Assembly (NCBI GenBank): GCA_022827055.1
Contig: JAJDTR010000102.1
Span: 1 to 39,539, forward strand
Reading direction: 5' to 3'
DNA: 39,539 bases
Source: Candidatus Poribacteria bacterium
Lineage (GTDB): Bacteria; Poribacteria; WGA-4E; JAJDTR01
Made by a program: the position numbers and the translations under genes. Below the pieces are notes generated by a model. It was not told where the DNA came from. It made no database searches and saw only the letters and a program-made list of their open reading frames with translations. This document shows positions 15,913 through 24,498 of the stretch, one piece after another (position 1 is the stretch's first letter; each line of letters starts with the position of its first letter).

Positions 15913-16830
15913 ATGGGGACAATACAACGAGACGGCTCGGTATTGAGTATTGAGACGGATAGATACCATGCGGCGGTACAGACGGAGGGCTACGTCAGTG
16001 GCGTAAAGGGAGGTAGTTTCATAGACAAATCTACCGGTGCGTGCGACCAGGGTTTTGGACTGTGCATTGTGGATTTTCTGCTGGAGCCGGGGTATGACGA
16101 CGATTCGACACCTCCGGCAGTTCAATATCGATGGGGCGATTTCGTTCATGGTCAGATTCCCAAGCGCTACGTAGAATTGCCGCAGATTTGCACGCAAGCG
16201 AAGGCGTTGTCCGCCGAAATCCTGGAGGGTGACGGTTTCGTCGCCGTGCGTCAAGAATTCACCTGGACGGTTGCCTGCCCGCCGTACAAACCGGGGTCGC
16301 GCTGGGAGCAGTGGCTCGTTTTTCCAGATGGCGCCCGCTGGTTCCTCGCTTACGACAGGATCACCAGTGTCAACACGGTGGACGCGCTCATACTGCGGAT
16401 TGACATGCCGGGACACATCAGACACGATAGCGGGGACACCTTCGAACAGGTTTATCTGAGCTATCACGGCTGCATCCCCTCGCAGGCGTTTCTTGAGAAT
16501 TTCCCGCCCGGTGCCCGCTTCCTGTATCGAAGGCGCGAAGACAACGTGCCACAGCGGTTCATCCGAGGTTATCAGTTGCGCGGCGGTCTGTGGTTGGCGG
16601 GGATGACGCTGGAACCGTCCGTAGTGCATGAAGCATGGTGCCATCAACGGGGCTACGTCTGCATGATTCAAGAAATCGGAGGCATGCGAGTGGAAGCCGG
16701 TGAAAGTTTTGGTGCTGTGCATCTCGTCGGTTGGTTTGAACACCCGTCCGAAATGGAACGAGTTTTTGACACCTATCAAGGCGCGACGGTATTGCACGTT
16801 GAGGACTCTCAGTGGCGTTTGGAGCGCTAA
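15913..16830 (+). CDS. Conserved-looking protein of unknown function, possible beta-sandwich
   Basis: A 305-residue protein I do not recognise. No signal peptide or membrane segment is seen, so it is probably cytoplasmic. It is rich in predicted beta-strands and aromatic residues (for example RWGDFVHGQIPKRYVELP, GARWFLAYDRITSVN, GGLWLAGMTLEPS). The opening SVLSIETDRYHAAVQTEGYVS resembles the start of beta-supersandwich folds found in galactose-mutarotase-like proteins and in some glycoside hydrolases and lyases, but I see no catalytic motif I can name. It begins 8 bp after the propeller gene and ends 6 bp before a large glycosidase-like gene, so it probably belongs to one operon with it and may act on the same sugar. 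Confidence 0.65.
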   Translation: MGTIQRDGSVLSIETDRYHAAVQTEGYVSGVKGGSFIDKSTGACDQGFGLCIVDFLLEPGYDDDSTPPAVQYRWGDFVHGQIPKRYVELPQICTQAKALSAEILEGDGFVAVRQEFTWTVACPPYKPGSRWEQWLVFPDGARWFLAYDRITSVNTVDALILRIDMPGHIRHDSGDTFEQVYLSYHGCIPSQAFLENFPPGARFLYRRREDNVPQRFIRGYQLRGGLWLAGMTLEPSVVHEAWCHQRGYVCMIQEIGGMRVEAGESFGAVHLVGWFEHPSEMERVFDTYQGATVLHVEDSQWRLER

Positions 16831-16836
16831 TTACAC

Positions 16837-19329
16837 ATGGAAATGGTTCAAATTTCAGCCACGGTTGCCGCGATTGTTATTATGGGGGTTGCCAACATCG
16901 GTATGACATACGGGGACAATTCAGGTAAGAGTGATAGCATCTCTGTGGTAACGGCACAGTTCATCCCGGATACGATGCCCGAGGTGGAGCATTGGAGATG
17001 GCCTCCTGGCGGTCACTATCTGATTGCCGTCCGCAATATAGGGAAAACTCCGATGGAGGTGGCGGATATCCTTCTTGACGGAGTATCGGTAGTTGAGGGG
17101 CTAAAGACACAAGGGGAGCTCAAGTCGGCTAGTATTTGGCATGGGGAAGACCTAGCCGAACCATCAGCGCCAATCCGGAAATTGGCGGAAGCCGGCGGAC
17201 CAATCTGGTACAAAATTAGACCGGCTTCCATCGCTCCGGGTGGCTTGGGATTCGTTCTGATTCGGACAAGAATTGTTCCAGGTCATCCGGTCGAGGTTAG
17301 TGTTACCGACGATAAAGACACGGCATATACCGCAGTTGTTACGCCGGAAGAGCCAAAGGCTCGGATGGCGTATGTAGGTTTCGGAGCAAACTGCGACCAG
17401 ATGACTGTCTTTGCCAGGAAACTGACGCCTGAGGATTTAACCCTTGGCCGAGTATTCTTAGACGAAGTTGATATCACCGCTCAATGCAGGTTTGCAACGC
17501 AGGATTTCTGGAATGATTTGGGGATTCTGACAGTTGCCTTGGAGACACCGCTGGTAGAGGGATCGCATCACCTGTTGCGTCTGACTACAAAACAGGGCGT
17601 CGAGATTGTGGACATGGTCAGGGCAAGAAAGGATTTCTTTCCGATCGGCGTCTATGGCTGGAGTTCCAAAGGAGAAACAGCCGTTGAACGCATGTATGAC
17701 TTTTACCGTTCATTAAAAGCACATCACTTCAACACCGACCTCGTCTTCATCTGGCCCAAGGATAGTGCAATGCGAGATTCGGCAGAGGGAAGGGAGCTGG
17801 CTAGGCGCAACGATATCATGCTGCTTGACGCGGATGACAAGCATTGGTACGTGCGGGACGAAATAGACATCTGGGAGGGGGTTCATCTCAAATCCTTTCC
17901 CGAGTCCAAACGCCTAGGGTGCATGGCTCAGACCGATGTCATCGATTTCATGAAGGGTAAGTTAGATGAGGACGCGGCGGCGCTTGGTTGGCTTCAACTT
18001 GATGGATGGGGGCACCCGGCAAATTACTTTATTCACGCTAGAGGGGCAGATATTGCATCCAGCGGGGATTATGCGGGTCAAGGCGCCAAACAACCCATCG
18101 CCGTTTACGATGCAGTGAACGCCTTGCGATGGGCTGCCATGCCGGGAGCATTCAATACACTTATCTATGCGGCGTGGGAAAAGAGCATCGGCGTACCACG
18201 CTTTCCCACACCTCAAGAGGAAAAGATGATGGCGTACTACTGCTTGGCTTCCGGCGGTAAGGGGCTGTGTTACTATACTTATGACGATTCAAAACCGGGA
18301 GGATCGGGGGACCACGGCGTCGAGGCGAATCTAACGCTGCTCGACACGATAGGGCAGATAAACCTGACCGTTCAGACACTAACACCGTTGCTCTTGAGCG
18401 CATATCCATGTGATGGTATAGTGTCACGGCACAGCGTGGAATCGGAAGCCAATTCTGATGCGTTGTGGCATCGGGCGCTTCTGTGTGCGGATGGGACGGT
18501 ACTACTCATTCTGGTGAATCATGATTTCAACTCCGATGCGAAGGGGTTTTCAAGTGAACCACTGAATGATGTTCGACTTGAACTCCAACTGCCGCCGTGG
18601 GGACATCATGGAGCGGCACTAGCTGTAGATGGTAACGGAATTCGAGAGCTTGAGTTCTCGACCGATGGCGGCAACCACTCAATGGCTCTCAATCTTCCCG
18701 AATTGAAAACGACGGAATTGATCGTGATTGGAGCGCTTAAAGTCGGGGTGGAACTCAGTAGACGCTTCGGAACATTGCGGCAACTCGCTAACCAGCGGGC
18801 CAAACAGTTGGCCGCCGGACTTGAAGCCGAAAGAGAGGAACTTAGTCAAAGACGGGCGACCCTTCGAGAACGGGGGATACTGCTTGAATCCGGATGCGAG
18901 ATTGGAAACGGCAGAGATCTTGCCGACTGGCGGGAGGAGGGAGATTGGCCAAGGGTAAGCCATCCGGATAGTGAAGAAAAGCGTAACGGCGAGTATTCTC
19001 TTCGCGTGATTGAACGTAAACAGTATTCACTTCCGGTGGATATACCTGGCGGGATAAGATGCCAGCTTGAGTTCCATGTCAAATTTTCGAAGATAGGGGG
19101 CAATGAAGCGATACAGGCCGCAATCGAATATCTGGATGAGAATGGTACGATTATCGATACCACGTCAGTTATCCAACCGGCGTCCGCCAGTGACTGGAAG
19201 CTTGTGACGTGTGAGAGCATTGCCCCGCCGGGTGCTTTGCGTGCCCGGATAAGGTTTCACAAGGAAGGTGCCACCGGCAGTGCTTGGGTGGATGACGTAC
19301 GATTCATGGACGCGTCATATCAAGAATGA
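16837..19329 (+). CDS. Large exported glycosidase-like protein of unknown family
   Basis: An 830-residue protein with an N-terminal hydrophobic segment (8-25), likely a signal peptide. Residues about 30-265 look like two beta-sandwich domains. Residues about 266-520 read like a TIM-barrel glycosidase (FFPIGVYGWSS, HHFNTDLVFIWPKD, LGWLQLDGWGHPANY, FNTLIYAAWEKS, ASGGKGLCYYTYDDS). A beta-domain, a charged coiled-coil stretch (about 640-690) and a C-terminal jelly-roll resembling a carbohydrate-binding module (about 700-830, ending SAWVDDVRF) follow. Asp and Glu residues in the strand ends (D389, E448) are candidate catalytic groups, but I cannot match a named family. It starts 6 bp after the gene before it, so the two are probably co-transcribed. 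A role in glycan breakdown outside the cytoplasm is inferred from the architecture. Confidence 0.65.
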   Translation: MEMVQISATVAAIVIMGVANIGMTYGDNSGKSDSISVVTAQFIPDTMPEVEHWRWPPGGHYLIAVRNIGKTPMEVADILLDGVSVVEGLKTQGELKSASIWHGEDLAEPSAPIRKLAEAGGPIWYKIRPASIAPGGLGFVLIRTRIVPGHPVEVSVTDDKDTAYTAVVTPEEPKARMAYVGFGANCDQMTVFARKLTPEDLTLGRVFLDEVDITAQCRFATQDFWNDLGILTVALETPLVEGSHHLLRLTTKQGVEIVDMVRARKDFFPIGVYGWSSKGETAVERMYDFYRSLKAHHFNTDLVFIWPKDSAMRDSAEGRELARRNDIMLLDADDKHWYVRDEIDIWEGVHLKSFPESKRLGCMAQTDVIDFMKGKLDEDAAALGWLQLDGWGHPANYFIHARGADIASSGDYAGQGAKQPIAVYDAVNALRWAAMPGAFNTLIYAAWEKSIGVPRFPTPQEEKMMAYYCLASGGKGLCYYTYDDSKPGGSGDHGVEANLTLLDTIGQINLTVQTLTPLLLSAYPCDGIVSRHSVESEANSDALWHRALLCADGTVLLILVNHDFNSDAKGFSSEPLNDVRLELQLPPWGHHGAALAVDGNGIRELEFSTDGGNHSMALNLPELKTTELIVIGALKVGVELSRRFGTLRQLANQRAKQLAAGLEAEREELSQRRATLRERGILLESGCEIGNGRDLADWREEGDWPRVSHPDSEEKRNGEYSLRVIERKQYSLPVDIPGGIRCQLEFHVKFSKIGGNEAIQAAIEYLDENGTIIDTTSVIQPASASDWKLVTCESIAPPGALRARIRFHKEGATGSAWVDDVRFMDASYQE

Positions 19330-19346
19330 CGGTGGATATTTTCCGG

Positions 19347-19375
19347 TTGGCTGCATGACCAAAAAGTGGTAATAT
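19347..19375 (+). promoter_or_regulatory. Possible promoter for the lipoprotein gene
   Basis: TTGGCT (19347-19352, 4 of 6), a 17-bp spacer and TAATAT (19370-19375, 4 of 6) preceded by TGG as an extended -10. It lies about 50 nt before ATG 19426. It is weaker than the other promoters listed. Confidence 0.35.
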
Positions 19376-19425
19376 CGGACGCCATCAAATTTCGCGTGAC
19401 TACCGTGGTTTAAAAGGAGAGAATC

Positions 19426-20157
19426 ATGAAAAGTCAGTTCCATCGAGTCGCCTTGGTTGCGCTGTTTTGTTTGGTCGTACTTAGTTGCGCGCCATCGCCG
19501 CAAAACCAAAAGTTTTATATTCCAGAGTTGCCGGCTTCCTCAAAGGCTGCAGCAGTTCCATCACACTCTGCTACGGGTTCGAAAGCGTCGTCGGCAACAG
19601 TTCAATCCAATAGAGTCTACACAGACGTACGCGAGCGGATGTGGTTAGATCGGTTATTCAGGACGAAGCCCCTGCGTCAGTTGAAAAGTTTGAATGATCT
19701 TGAAGCGGTCCTAGTACCGGAATACCCTCGCCTAACCGGAGGACTGCGGAAACAACAAAAAACAGAAAATCCTGATACCGCGCTTATTCCAAAGAACTAC
19801 AACGTCGCCGTCATTACACATTGCGACATAGAGGTGTTGAAAGCCTTTATTGACGTAGGCTGGTGGTCGCTTGTGCTGTTGGAATCAAACCCATGGCTGG
19901 TTGTTGGCTATGACGATTCCGGGCACATCATTTTGCAAGATCCACGGTGGGGAGGGGGCAACACGAACATAAGGACTGAGTCCGATTTTGAGCGCCTATG
20001 GCTGCTCCCATCCCGAACGCAATGTGTGCTCATCCAACTTGAGAAACTCGACAAGTACACGGTGCGACGCAAGTTGAGAGGTCATCTTTCCCCCGAAAAG
20101 ATTAGCAAGATTCACGTGCGAACACCGGTGAGACCGGCAATGCCTCGCAAATGTTAG
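19426..20157 (+). CDS. Lipoprotein with degenerate peptidase C39-like domain
   Basis: A 243-residue predicted lipoprotein: lipobox VLSC with the lipidated cysteine at 21, then a Ser/Ala-rich linker to about residue 65. The C-terminal half (about 120-205) resembles the C39-like papain fold: LKAFIDVGWWSLVLL, then WLVVGYDDSGHIILQDP and ESDFERLW, which parallels the family pattern of a GYDD turn, a DP motif and a closing F-x-x-W. In active members a CGP cysteine lies near the start and a histidine lies just before the VVGYDD strand; here the latter is NPW and no CGP is present, so it is probably not a protease. Start ATG 19426 with AAGGAGAG upstream. It may be a binding domain tethered to the envelope. 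Confidence 0.6.
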   Translation: MKSQFHRVALVALFCLVVLSCAPSPQNQKFYIPELPASSKAAAVPSHSATGSKASSATVQSNRVYTDVRERMWLDRLFRTKPLRQLKSLNDLEAVLVPEYPRLTGGLRKQQKTENPDTALIPKNYNVAVITHCDIEVLKAFIDVGWWSLVLLESNPWLVVGYDDSGHIILQDPRWGGGNTNIRTESDFERLWLLPSRTQCVLIQLEKLDKYTVRRKLRGHLSPEKISKIHVRTPVRPAMPRKC

Positions 20158-20232
20158 AGTATTTTATTGCGCCAAAAACTACCACAGTCCCACGCTATAA
20201 ATACAGAGTTGATGTAAGAGGAGGTAGCACTC

Positions 20233-22377
20233 GTGAGCATCACAGGAAACGAAATCGAATCACAAGCCGAAATGGGTGAACAACCGTGGTTCCGCCGAAT
20301 GTTGGTCGGCTTGGAATACGGCCCCACCGGCGCAAACGATGGCGATGATGTCTACATGGCTGGCATCACCGGTCGGGAGATTATTGATAATGTGCGGCGA
20401 GCCAATGCCGAATATATCATCGTATTCATGAAAGACCATGACTTCGCGTATTACAATTCCAGGGCGGGAAGAAAAGCGCCGAACCTCGGAGATCGAGATT
20501 TGCTTCAAGAGTGTATCGACGAAGCCAAGGGAACGGGGATTGCGGTGGCAGCCTATCTCCAGATTCAGTATGACAACTCTTCGTGGCACGCTCATCCCGA
20601 ATGGCGTATGAAAGACAGCAAGGGGCAGGATATTCCGAGCCGCCTCTGCTATAACTCCGGATACTTGGAAGATCGAAAAGTGTTCGCTGCGGAGATGATG
20701 GAATATGAGATTGTAGGCTTCCATTTCGATATGCTTGATTTCGGCTTCGGCGCACCTATCGGGTGCTGGTGCGACTGCTGCCGGCGACAATTTAGAGAAA
20801 CCTACGGTATCGAGATGCCTGATGGCGTCACGTGGGACGACGCTTGGGATAAGATGCTGGATTTTCGGTGCAACTCTAATGCAAACTTTTGCCAAGAATT
20901 GGAGGCTTTCGTCAAAAATCAGAACCCGGCGCTGAGCGTCGATTTCAATTACCACGGTTACCCTCCCTTCTCGTGGGAGGCGGGCGAGCAACCGGTGCAA
21001 CACGCGCAGAGCGGCGACTTCGTGACCGCGGAAGGATTGCCGTGGGCGTTCGGAAATACAAACCCCAGCCTGCTTTCACTCTTCATGCGTGGCGCCAAAC
21101 CGGAGGGACTGGTACAAGGAGTTACCTCTCGCTTCGTTTACAACTACCATGATTACACCGTACGCCCCGCCGCGGACATGACATGGGAAGTCTTGACTTA
21201 TCTGTCCCACGGATGCCAATGCACAATTGTCGACAAAGCCGACTACGATGGGTGCTTGGCACCGGTCGCTTTCGAGCGTATCGGTGAAGCGTTTGGCGAG
21301 GGTCGGCGAAAACGCGAGTATTTTGGCTACCCCGCGTTACCGGAGGTGGGGCTGTACTATTCCTCCCGCAGTCGCAATTGGTACGGCCGCGAGGATGGGC
21401 CCAAATATTTTTCGGCTTTCGTAGGGGCGCACAAGGCACTGCTTCAGTCGCACATCCCCATGAGCATGGTTATGGATGAAAATGTCTCGTCGGAACGGCT
21501 TCGGGAACTCCCCGTAGTGTTTGTTCCCAATGCCGCCATCTTGACGGAGCGGGAGGTAGGGTTATTCCGAGACTATGTGGCAGATGGGGGAAACCTAATC
21601 GCAACCGCGATGACGGGAATGTGTGAATCCCGCGGCGAGCTGAGAGACACTTGTGATCTTGCCGAGCTTCTTGGACTGCAATCCGTCAAGGCGTTTACCG
21701 ATCACCGAGATAACTACTTGCGTTTTCCATCAACCCTGTGTGAAAGCGATGTGTCTTCATTGGTGGATTGCCTGCCTACTGACCACTCGATTTTGACATT
21801 TGGGCCGATAATCGAAGTGGAGACGAGCTCAGCACGAGGTTACGGCGAGGTACTTGCCGCTCACCGTTCCGTCGAAGGCGTCGGCAATTCTTGGCGCGAC
21901 CACATGTCCGCCGGTCGCGCAATCGGTCCAGCGATTACCGTCAACGATTTTGGAAAAGGCAAAGCCGTCTTTGTCGCTTGTTGTGTAGATGCCGCATGGG
22001 GCGAGTCGTATCGAGTGCCGGAACACCGCGACACGATTCGAAATTTGGTGCGTTATCTAAATCCGGATCCGGAAGTGCTCATTCAGGCGCCGCTAAACGT
22101 CGAGACCGTCGTGACAGAGGATATGGATCGCCAACGCCTATTGGTGCATTTCGTTGCTTTCTGGGGTACGGCAACTTCAGCAATGGGAAGACAGGGGCAA
22201 GGACGAATGGTATTGCCGCCGCTGATGGAGGAGACATTTGATTACACGGCTGAGGTTACGGTGAAGAGACCGTTTTCAAAGGCAAGCGGCGAAAGTGCGA
22301 ATTCCACGGTCTCCGTGACGGGTGATACCGTGACGCTTCAGACTTCGCAGATTCACGAAGTACTAATTATTGAGTAA
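20233..22377 (+). CDS. GHL6-type glycoside hydrolase with beta-galactosidase trimerisation domain
   Basis: A 714-residue enzyme with a TIM-barrel of the hypothetical glycosyl hydrolase 6 type (about 20-340). Typical features are ANAEYIIVFMKDHDFAYYNS, a PNLGDRDLLQECIDEAKGTG helix, a D-x-S/W-HPEW turn, the strand VGFHFDMLDFGFG (D166 and D169 as acidic candidates) and the cysteine cluster CWCDCC (178-183), where metal or disulfide binding is likely. A flavodoxin-like beta-galactosidase trimerisation domain follows (about 365-620: LPEVGLYYSSRSRNWYG, VVFVPNAAILTEREV), then a C-terminal beta-domain. There is no signal peptide, so the enzyme is predicted cytoplasmic and would act on imported oligosaccharides. 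Start GTG 20233 with AGAGGAGGT about 8 nt upstream. The sugar specificity is not visible; fucose- or galactose-containing substrates are guesses. Confidence 0.75.
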   Translation: MSITGNEIESQAEMGEQPWFRRMLVGLEYGPTGANDGDDVYMAGITGREIIDNVRRANAEYIIVFMKDHDFAYYNSRAGRKAPNLGDRDLLQECIDEAKGTGIAVAAYLQIQYDNSSWHAHPEWRMKDSKGQDIPSRLCYNSGYLEDRKVFAAEMMEYEIVGFHFDMLDFGFGAPIGCWCDCCRRQFRETYGIEMPDGVTWDDAWDKMLDFRCNSNANFCQELEAFVKNQNPALSVDFNYHGYPPFSWEAGEQPVQHAQSGDFVTAEGLPWAFGNTNPSLLSLFMRGAKPEGLVQGVTSRFVYNYHDYTVRPAADMTWEVLTYLSHGCQCTIVDKADYDGCLAPVAFERIGEAFGEGRRKREYFGYPALPEVGLYYSSRSRNWYGREDGPKYFSAFVGAHKALLQSHIPMSMVMDENVSSERLRELPVVFVPNAAILTEREVGLFRDYVADGGNLIATAMTGMCESRGELRDTCDLAELLGLQSVKAFTDHRDNYLRFPSTLCESDVSSLVDCLPTDHSILTFGPIIEVETSSARGYGEVLAAHRSVEGVGNSWRDHMSAGRAIGPAITVNDFGKGKAVFVACCVDAAWGESYRVPEHRDTIRNLVRYLNPDPEVLIQAPLNVETVVTEDMDRQRLLVHFVAFWGTATSAMGRQGQGRMVLPPLMEETFDYTAEVTVKRPFSKASGESANSTVSVTGDTVTLQTSQIHEVLIIE

Positions 22378-22513
22378 TAGAGATATTGCATCGCTAGGCG
22401 ATTGGGTTAGCGTGCGTAGCAAAAGGGTTTTCCGTCCGAGTCAAAAATCATAGACAACTGCATTAGTTTTGTGGCAGAATCTTGCTCATAATTTCATCAG
22501 AAAGGCAACGCAT

Positions 22514-23245
22514 ATGGTTGACCTAAAATCAAAAGCGCAAGAGGTTAAGGATCACGGTTACTGTGTCATTGAATCGGCTTACGACGACCAAGAGTGCGAG
22601 GGGATGCGAGCTATCTTCGACGCGCTATGCGTGAAAAAGGGAGGGCTTTCCGCCGATCAGCCCTCGTTCGGCTTTCATCCGCTCCTCGAATGGGGACCCG
22701 AGATGGCACCCTATTATGCAAAATCGGTGCTCGTAGATGCGATGGAAGAAGTGTTGCAGGACGATGTTCGGCTCTCGCACAGCGGCGCAGCCGTATTTGA
22801 CAACTCATACACGAAGCCCTATCTTACGCAATGGCATGTGCACTACGCTTGGGACATTCCCGACGGGGGACTCCAACGCGACAATCCGGAGCGTATCCTG
22901 TGTAACATCTATGTAGACGGCTCCAGCCTTGATGTCGGTCCTCTCATAGTGTTTCCACGGCAACTGAATGAATCAGTCGACCGCAAAGACGATGTGTCGG
23001 TCGATTGGGAGGGGCAAGACGTGGTACAGGTGCCGCCCGGTGCAGCCGTAATTTTTGACACCGCTGTATGGCATTGCTCACAGCGCGGGAACGCCAAGGG
23101 CATACGCCGCATTTGGGGTGGGCATTATCAGGGCTGGCATAATCCGACGCCCCATCCCGAGGACAACGCATCCGACAATCCGACGCTAACCGGATTCCGG
23201 AATGAGTTGCCGCTTCTTCGATCGCTATTGGATGGCCCAAAGTAA
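22514..23245 (+). CDS. PhyH-like protein with HxH-x3-D metal motif
   Basis: A 243-residue PhyH-family protein recognised by its N-terminal GYCVIESAYDDQECEGMRAI, the GPLIVFPRQL strand at the usual PGSH position, and PGAAVIFDTAVWHCSQRG with the distal H187 and a following R198/R199. The first metal motif is unusual: WHVHYAWD (H108, H110, D114), where canonical family members have HxD. The spacing from H108 to H187 (79) matches HxD-to-His spacings in the other PhyH proteins here (77-94), so the aspartate position really is histidine. A three-His iron site, or use of D114, is possible, and normal 2-oxoglutarate chemistry is not assured. Start ATG 22514 is chosen by alignment with the next gene and AAAGG 8 nt upstream. 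Confidence 0.75.
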   Translation: MVDLKSKAQEVKDHGYCVIESAYDDQECEGMRAIFDALCVKKGGLSADQPSFGFHPLLEWGPEMAPYYAKSVLVDAMEEVLQDDVRLSHSGAAVFDNSYTKPYLTQWHVHYAWDIPDGGLQRDNPERILCNIYVDGSSLDVGPLIVFPRQLNESVDRKDDVSVDWEGQDVVQVPPGAAVIFDTAVWHCSQRGNAKGIRRIWGGHYQGWHNPTPHPEDNASDNPTLTGFRNELPLLRSLLDGPK

Positions 23246-23451
23246 TCCTCCATAAAACTGAGTCCCAACACCTGTGATTATTTTGACCGCAAATTGGGAT
23301 GTATCGTACCCATCTGCACCTATATATCTGGTTGTAATAAAACGAATATTCATTTATCTACCGCTGCAGGTTCGGTTTCCTAACCGGTCCGGCATTTGTC
23401 CTGTTTCGTATGTGAAAATTGAATAGAACTGACTGAGGAAAGGTGATACGG

Positions 23452-24183
23452 ATGATAGACCTAAAGTCGAAGGCGCGCGAAGTGAAAGAGCGCGGGTATT
23501 GTTTGATTGAGTCGGCATACGACGAAAAGGAGTGCGACCAGATTCGCGCAATTTTCAAGCGACTCTGTGACAAGAGAGGAGGGTTCTCTGAGGAACAGCC
23601 TACCATAGGATTTCACCCGCTGTTGGAGTTGGGACCAGAAATGGCACCTTTCTATGTGAAGCCGATTCTAGTCGAAGCGATGGAAGAGGTGCTTCAAGAC
23701 GATGTTCGACTCGCGCACACCGGTGCGGCAGCCTTCAACAACGCCCCTATTCAACCTATTTTAACCACATGGCATGTGCACTACGCTTGGGAGATTCCGA
23801 CGGGGGGTTTGCAACGCGAGAATCCGGAGCGGATTCTATGTGGCACCTATATTGATGGATCCGATAGTGAGATTGGTCCTCTCATCGTGCTTCCACGGCA
23901 GTTAAACGACTCCCTTGAAGCAATGGGCGATGGGGACGCAGCGTGGGAGGGCGAAGAGGAAGTGGTGATGTCTCCCGGAGACTCGGTTATCTTTGACACC
24001 GCTTTATGGCACTGTTCTCGGCGCGGCACAAGCCGGGGGCCACGTCACATCTGGGGCGGGCACTATCAGGGATGGAGCAATCCAACACCGCATCCCGAGG
24101 ACAACAGCGCCGACAACCCCGTTATAAACGAATATAGGGACAAATTACCGCTCTTGCGTGCCATGCTTGACGGTCCAAACTAA
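23452..24183 (+). CDS. PhyH-like protein with HxH-x3-E metal motif, tandem paralogue
   Basis: A 243-residue tandem paralogue of the preceding gene, with the same length and the same altered metal motif: WHVHYAWE (H108, H110, E114), distal H187 in LWHCSRRG, then R198 and the shared block HIWGGHYQGWSNPTPHPEDN. The acidic residue three positions after the second His is conserved in kind (D in one, E in the other), which hints that it matters. ATG 23452 is chosen because it aligns with the MVDLKSK start of the paralogue; the frame also opens at GTG 23443. Each copy has its own 130-200-bp upstream gap, so the two may be separately transcribed. Confidence 0.75.
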   Translation: MIDLKSKAREVKERGYCLIESAYDEKECDQIRAIFKRLCDKRGGFSEEQPTIGFHPLLELGPEMAPFYVKPILVEAMEEVLQDDVRLAHTGAAAFNNAPIQPILTTWHVHYAWEIPTGGLQRENPERILCGTYIDGSDSEIGPLIVLPRQLNDSLEAMGDGDAAWEGEEEVVMSPGDSVIFDTALWHCSRRGTSRGPRHIWGGHYQGWSNPTPHPEDNSADNPVINEYRDKLPLLRAMLDGPN

Positions 24184-24270
24184 TCAGGTGTCAACATGCG
24201 CTGCAGCCCGGTCCGGGGTGAATTGACGGACGGTAGAAGACAAAATTGGCAATCGTACCTAACAAGTAAT

Positions 24271-24291
24271 GGTGGGCAGTGCCCACCCTAC
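24271..24291 (+). repeat. Palindromic hairpin repeat followed by CTAC, copy 2
   Basis: GGTGGGCA, a single G, then TGCCCACC form a perfect 8-bp stem, again followed by CTAC. Compared with copy 1 at 2966-2986, only the two bases of one stem pair differ, and they change together. Confidence 0.7.
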
Positions 24292-24349
24292 AGTCAATTA
24301 GACTCTCAGTGCATTACTGGCGCAATCAAGACTCTCCAATGCGGGCAAA

Positions 24350-24397
24350 GGGATCTCTATCGCACACGTTGTTCACTCGTTGTTCACTCGTTTGATT
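24350..24397 (-). repeat. Dispersed 38-bp repeat, altered copy with 11-bp tandem duplication
   Basis: On the minus strand this reads ATCAAACGAG, then a variable middle, then TGCGATAGAGATCCC, matching both halves of copy A. The middle contains CGTTGTTCACT twice in tandem (24367-24377 and 24378-24388 on the plus strand). Together with the hairpin at 24271 it fills most of the 315-bp gap 24184-24498; an 80-codon frame across it is not convincing as a gene. Confidence 0.55.
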
Positions 24398-24498
24398 CCC
24401 GACTACGGAGTTTGGTGTGCCAAGGCAATGGCTAGTATAGGTCTCTTTATGTCGGCGAATTGTCGATTCCAATCCGATCTTATAAGGAAGGAATATCT

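Noticed and set aside
15859-16797. 312-codon open frame antisense to 15913-16830
   Set aside because: It mirrors a coding gene in a mostly stop-free antisense frame. The sense frame has a start and the operon spacing; the antisense protein has no recognisable features.
20260-21003. 247-codon frame antisense to the GHL6 gene
   Set aside because: The sense strand encodes a recognisable glycosidase; the antisense frame is a by-product of codon use.
24196-24435. 79-codon plus-strand frame
   Set aside because: It is made of two dispersed repeats (hairpin at 24271 and repeat at 24350) and is not protein-like.
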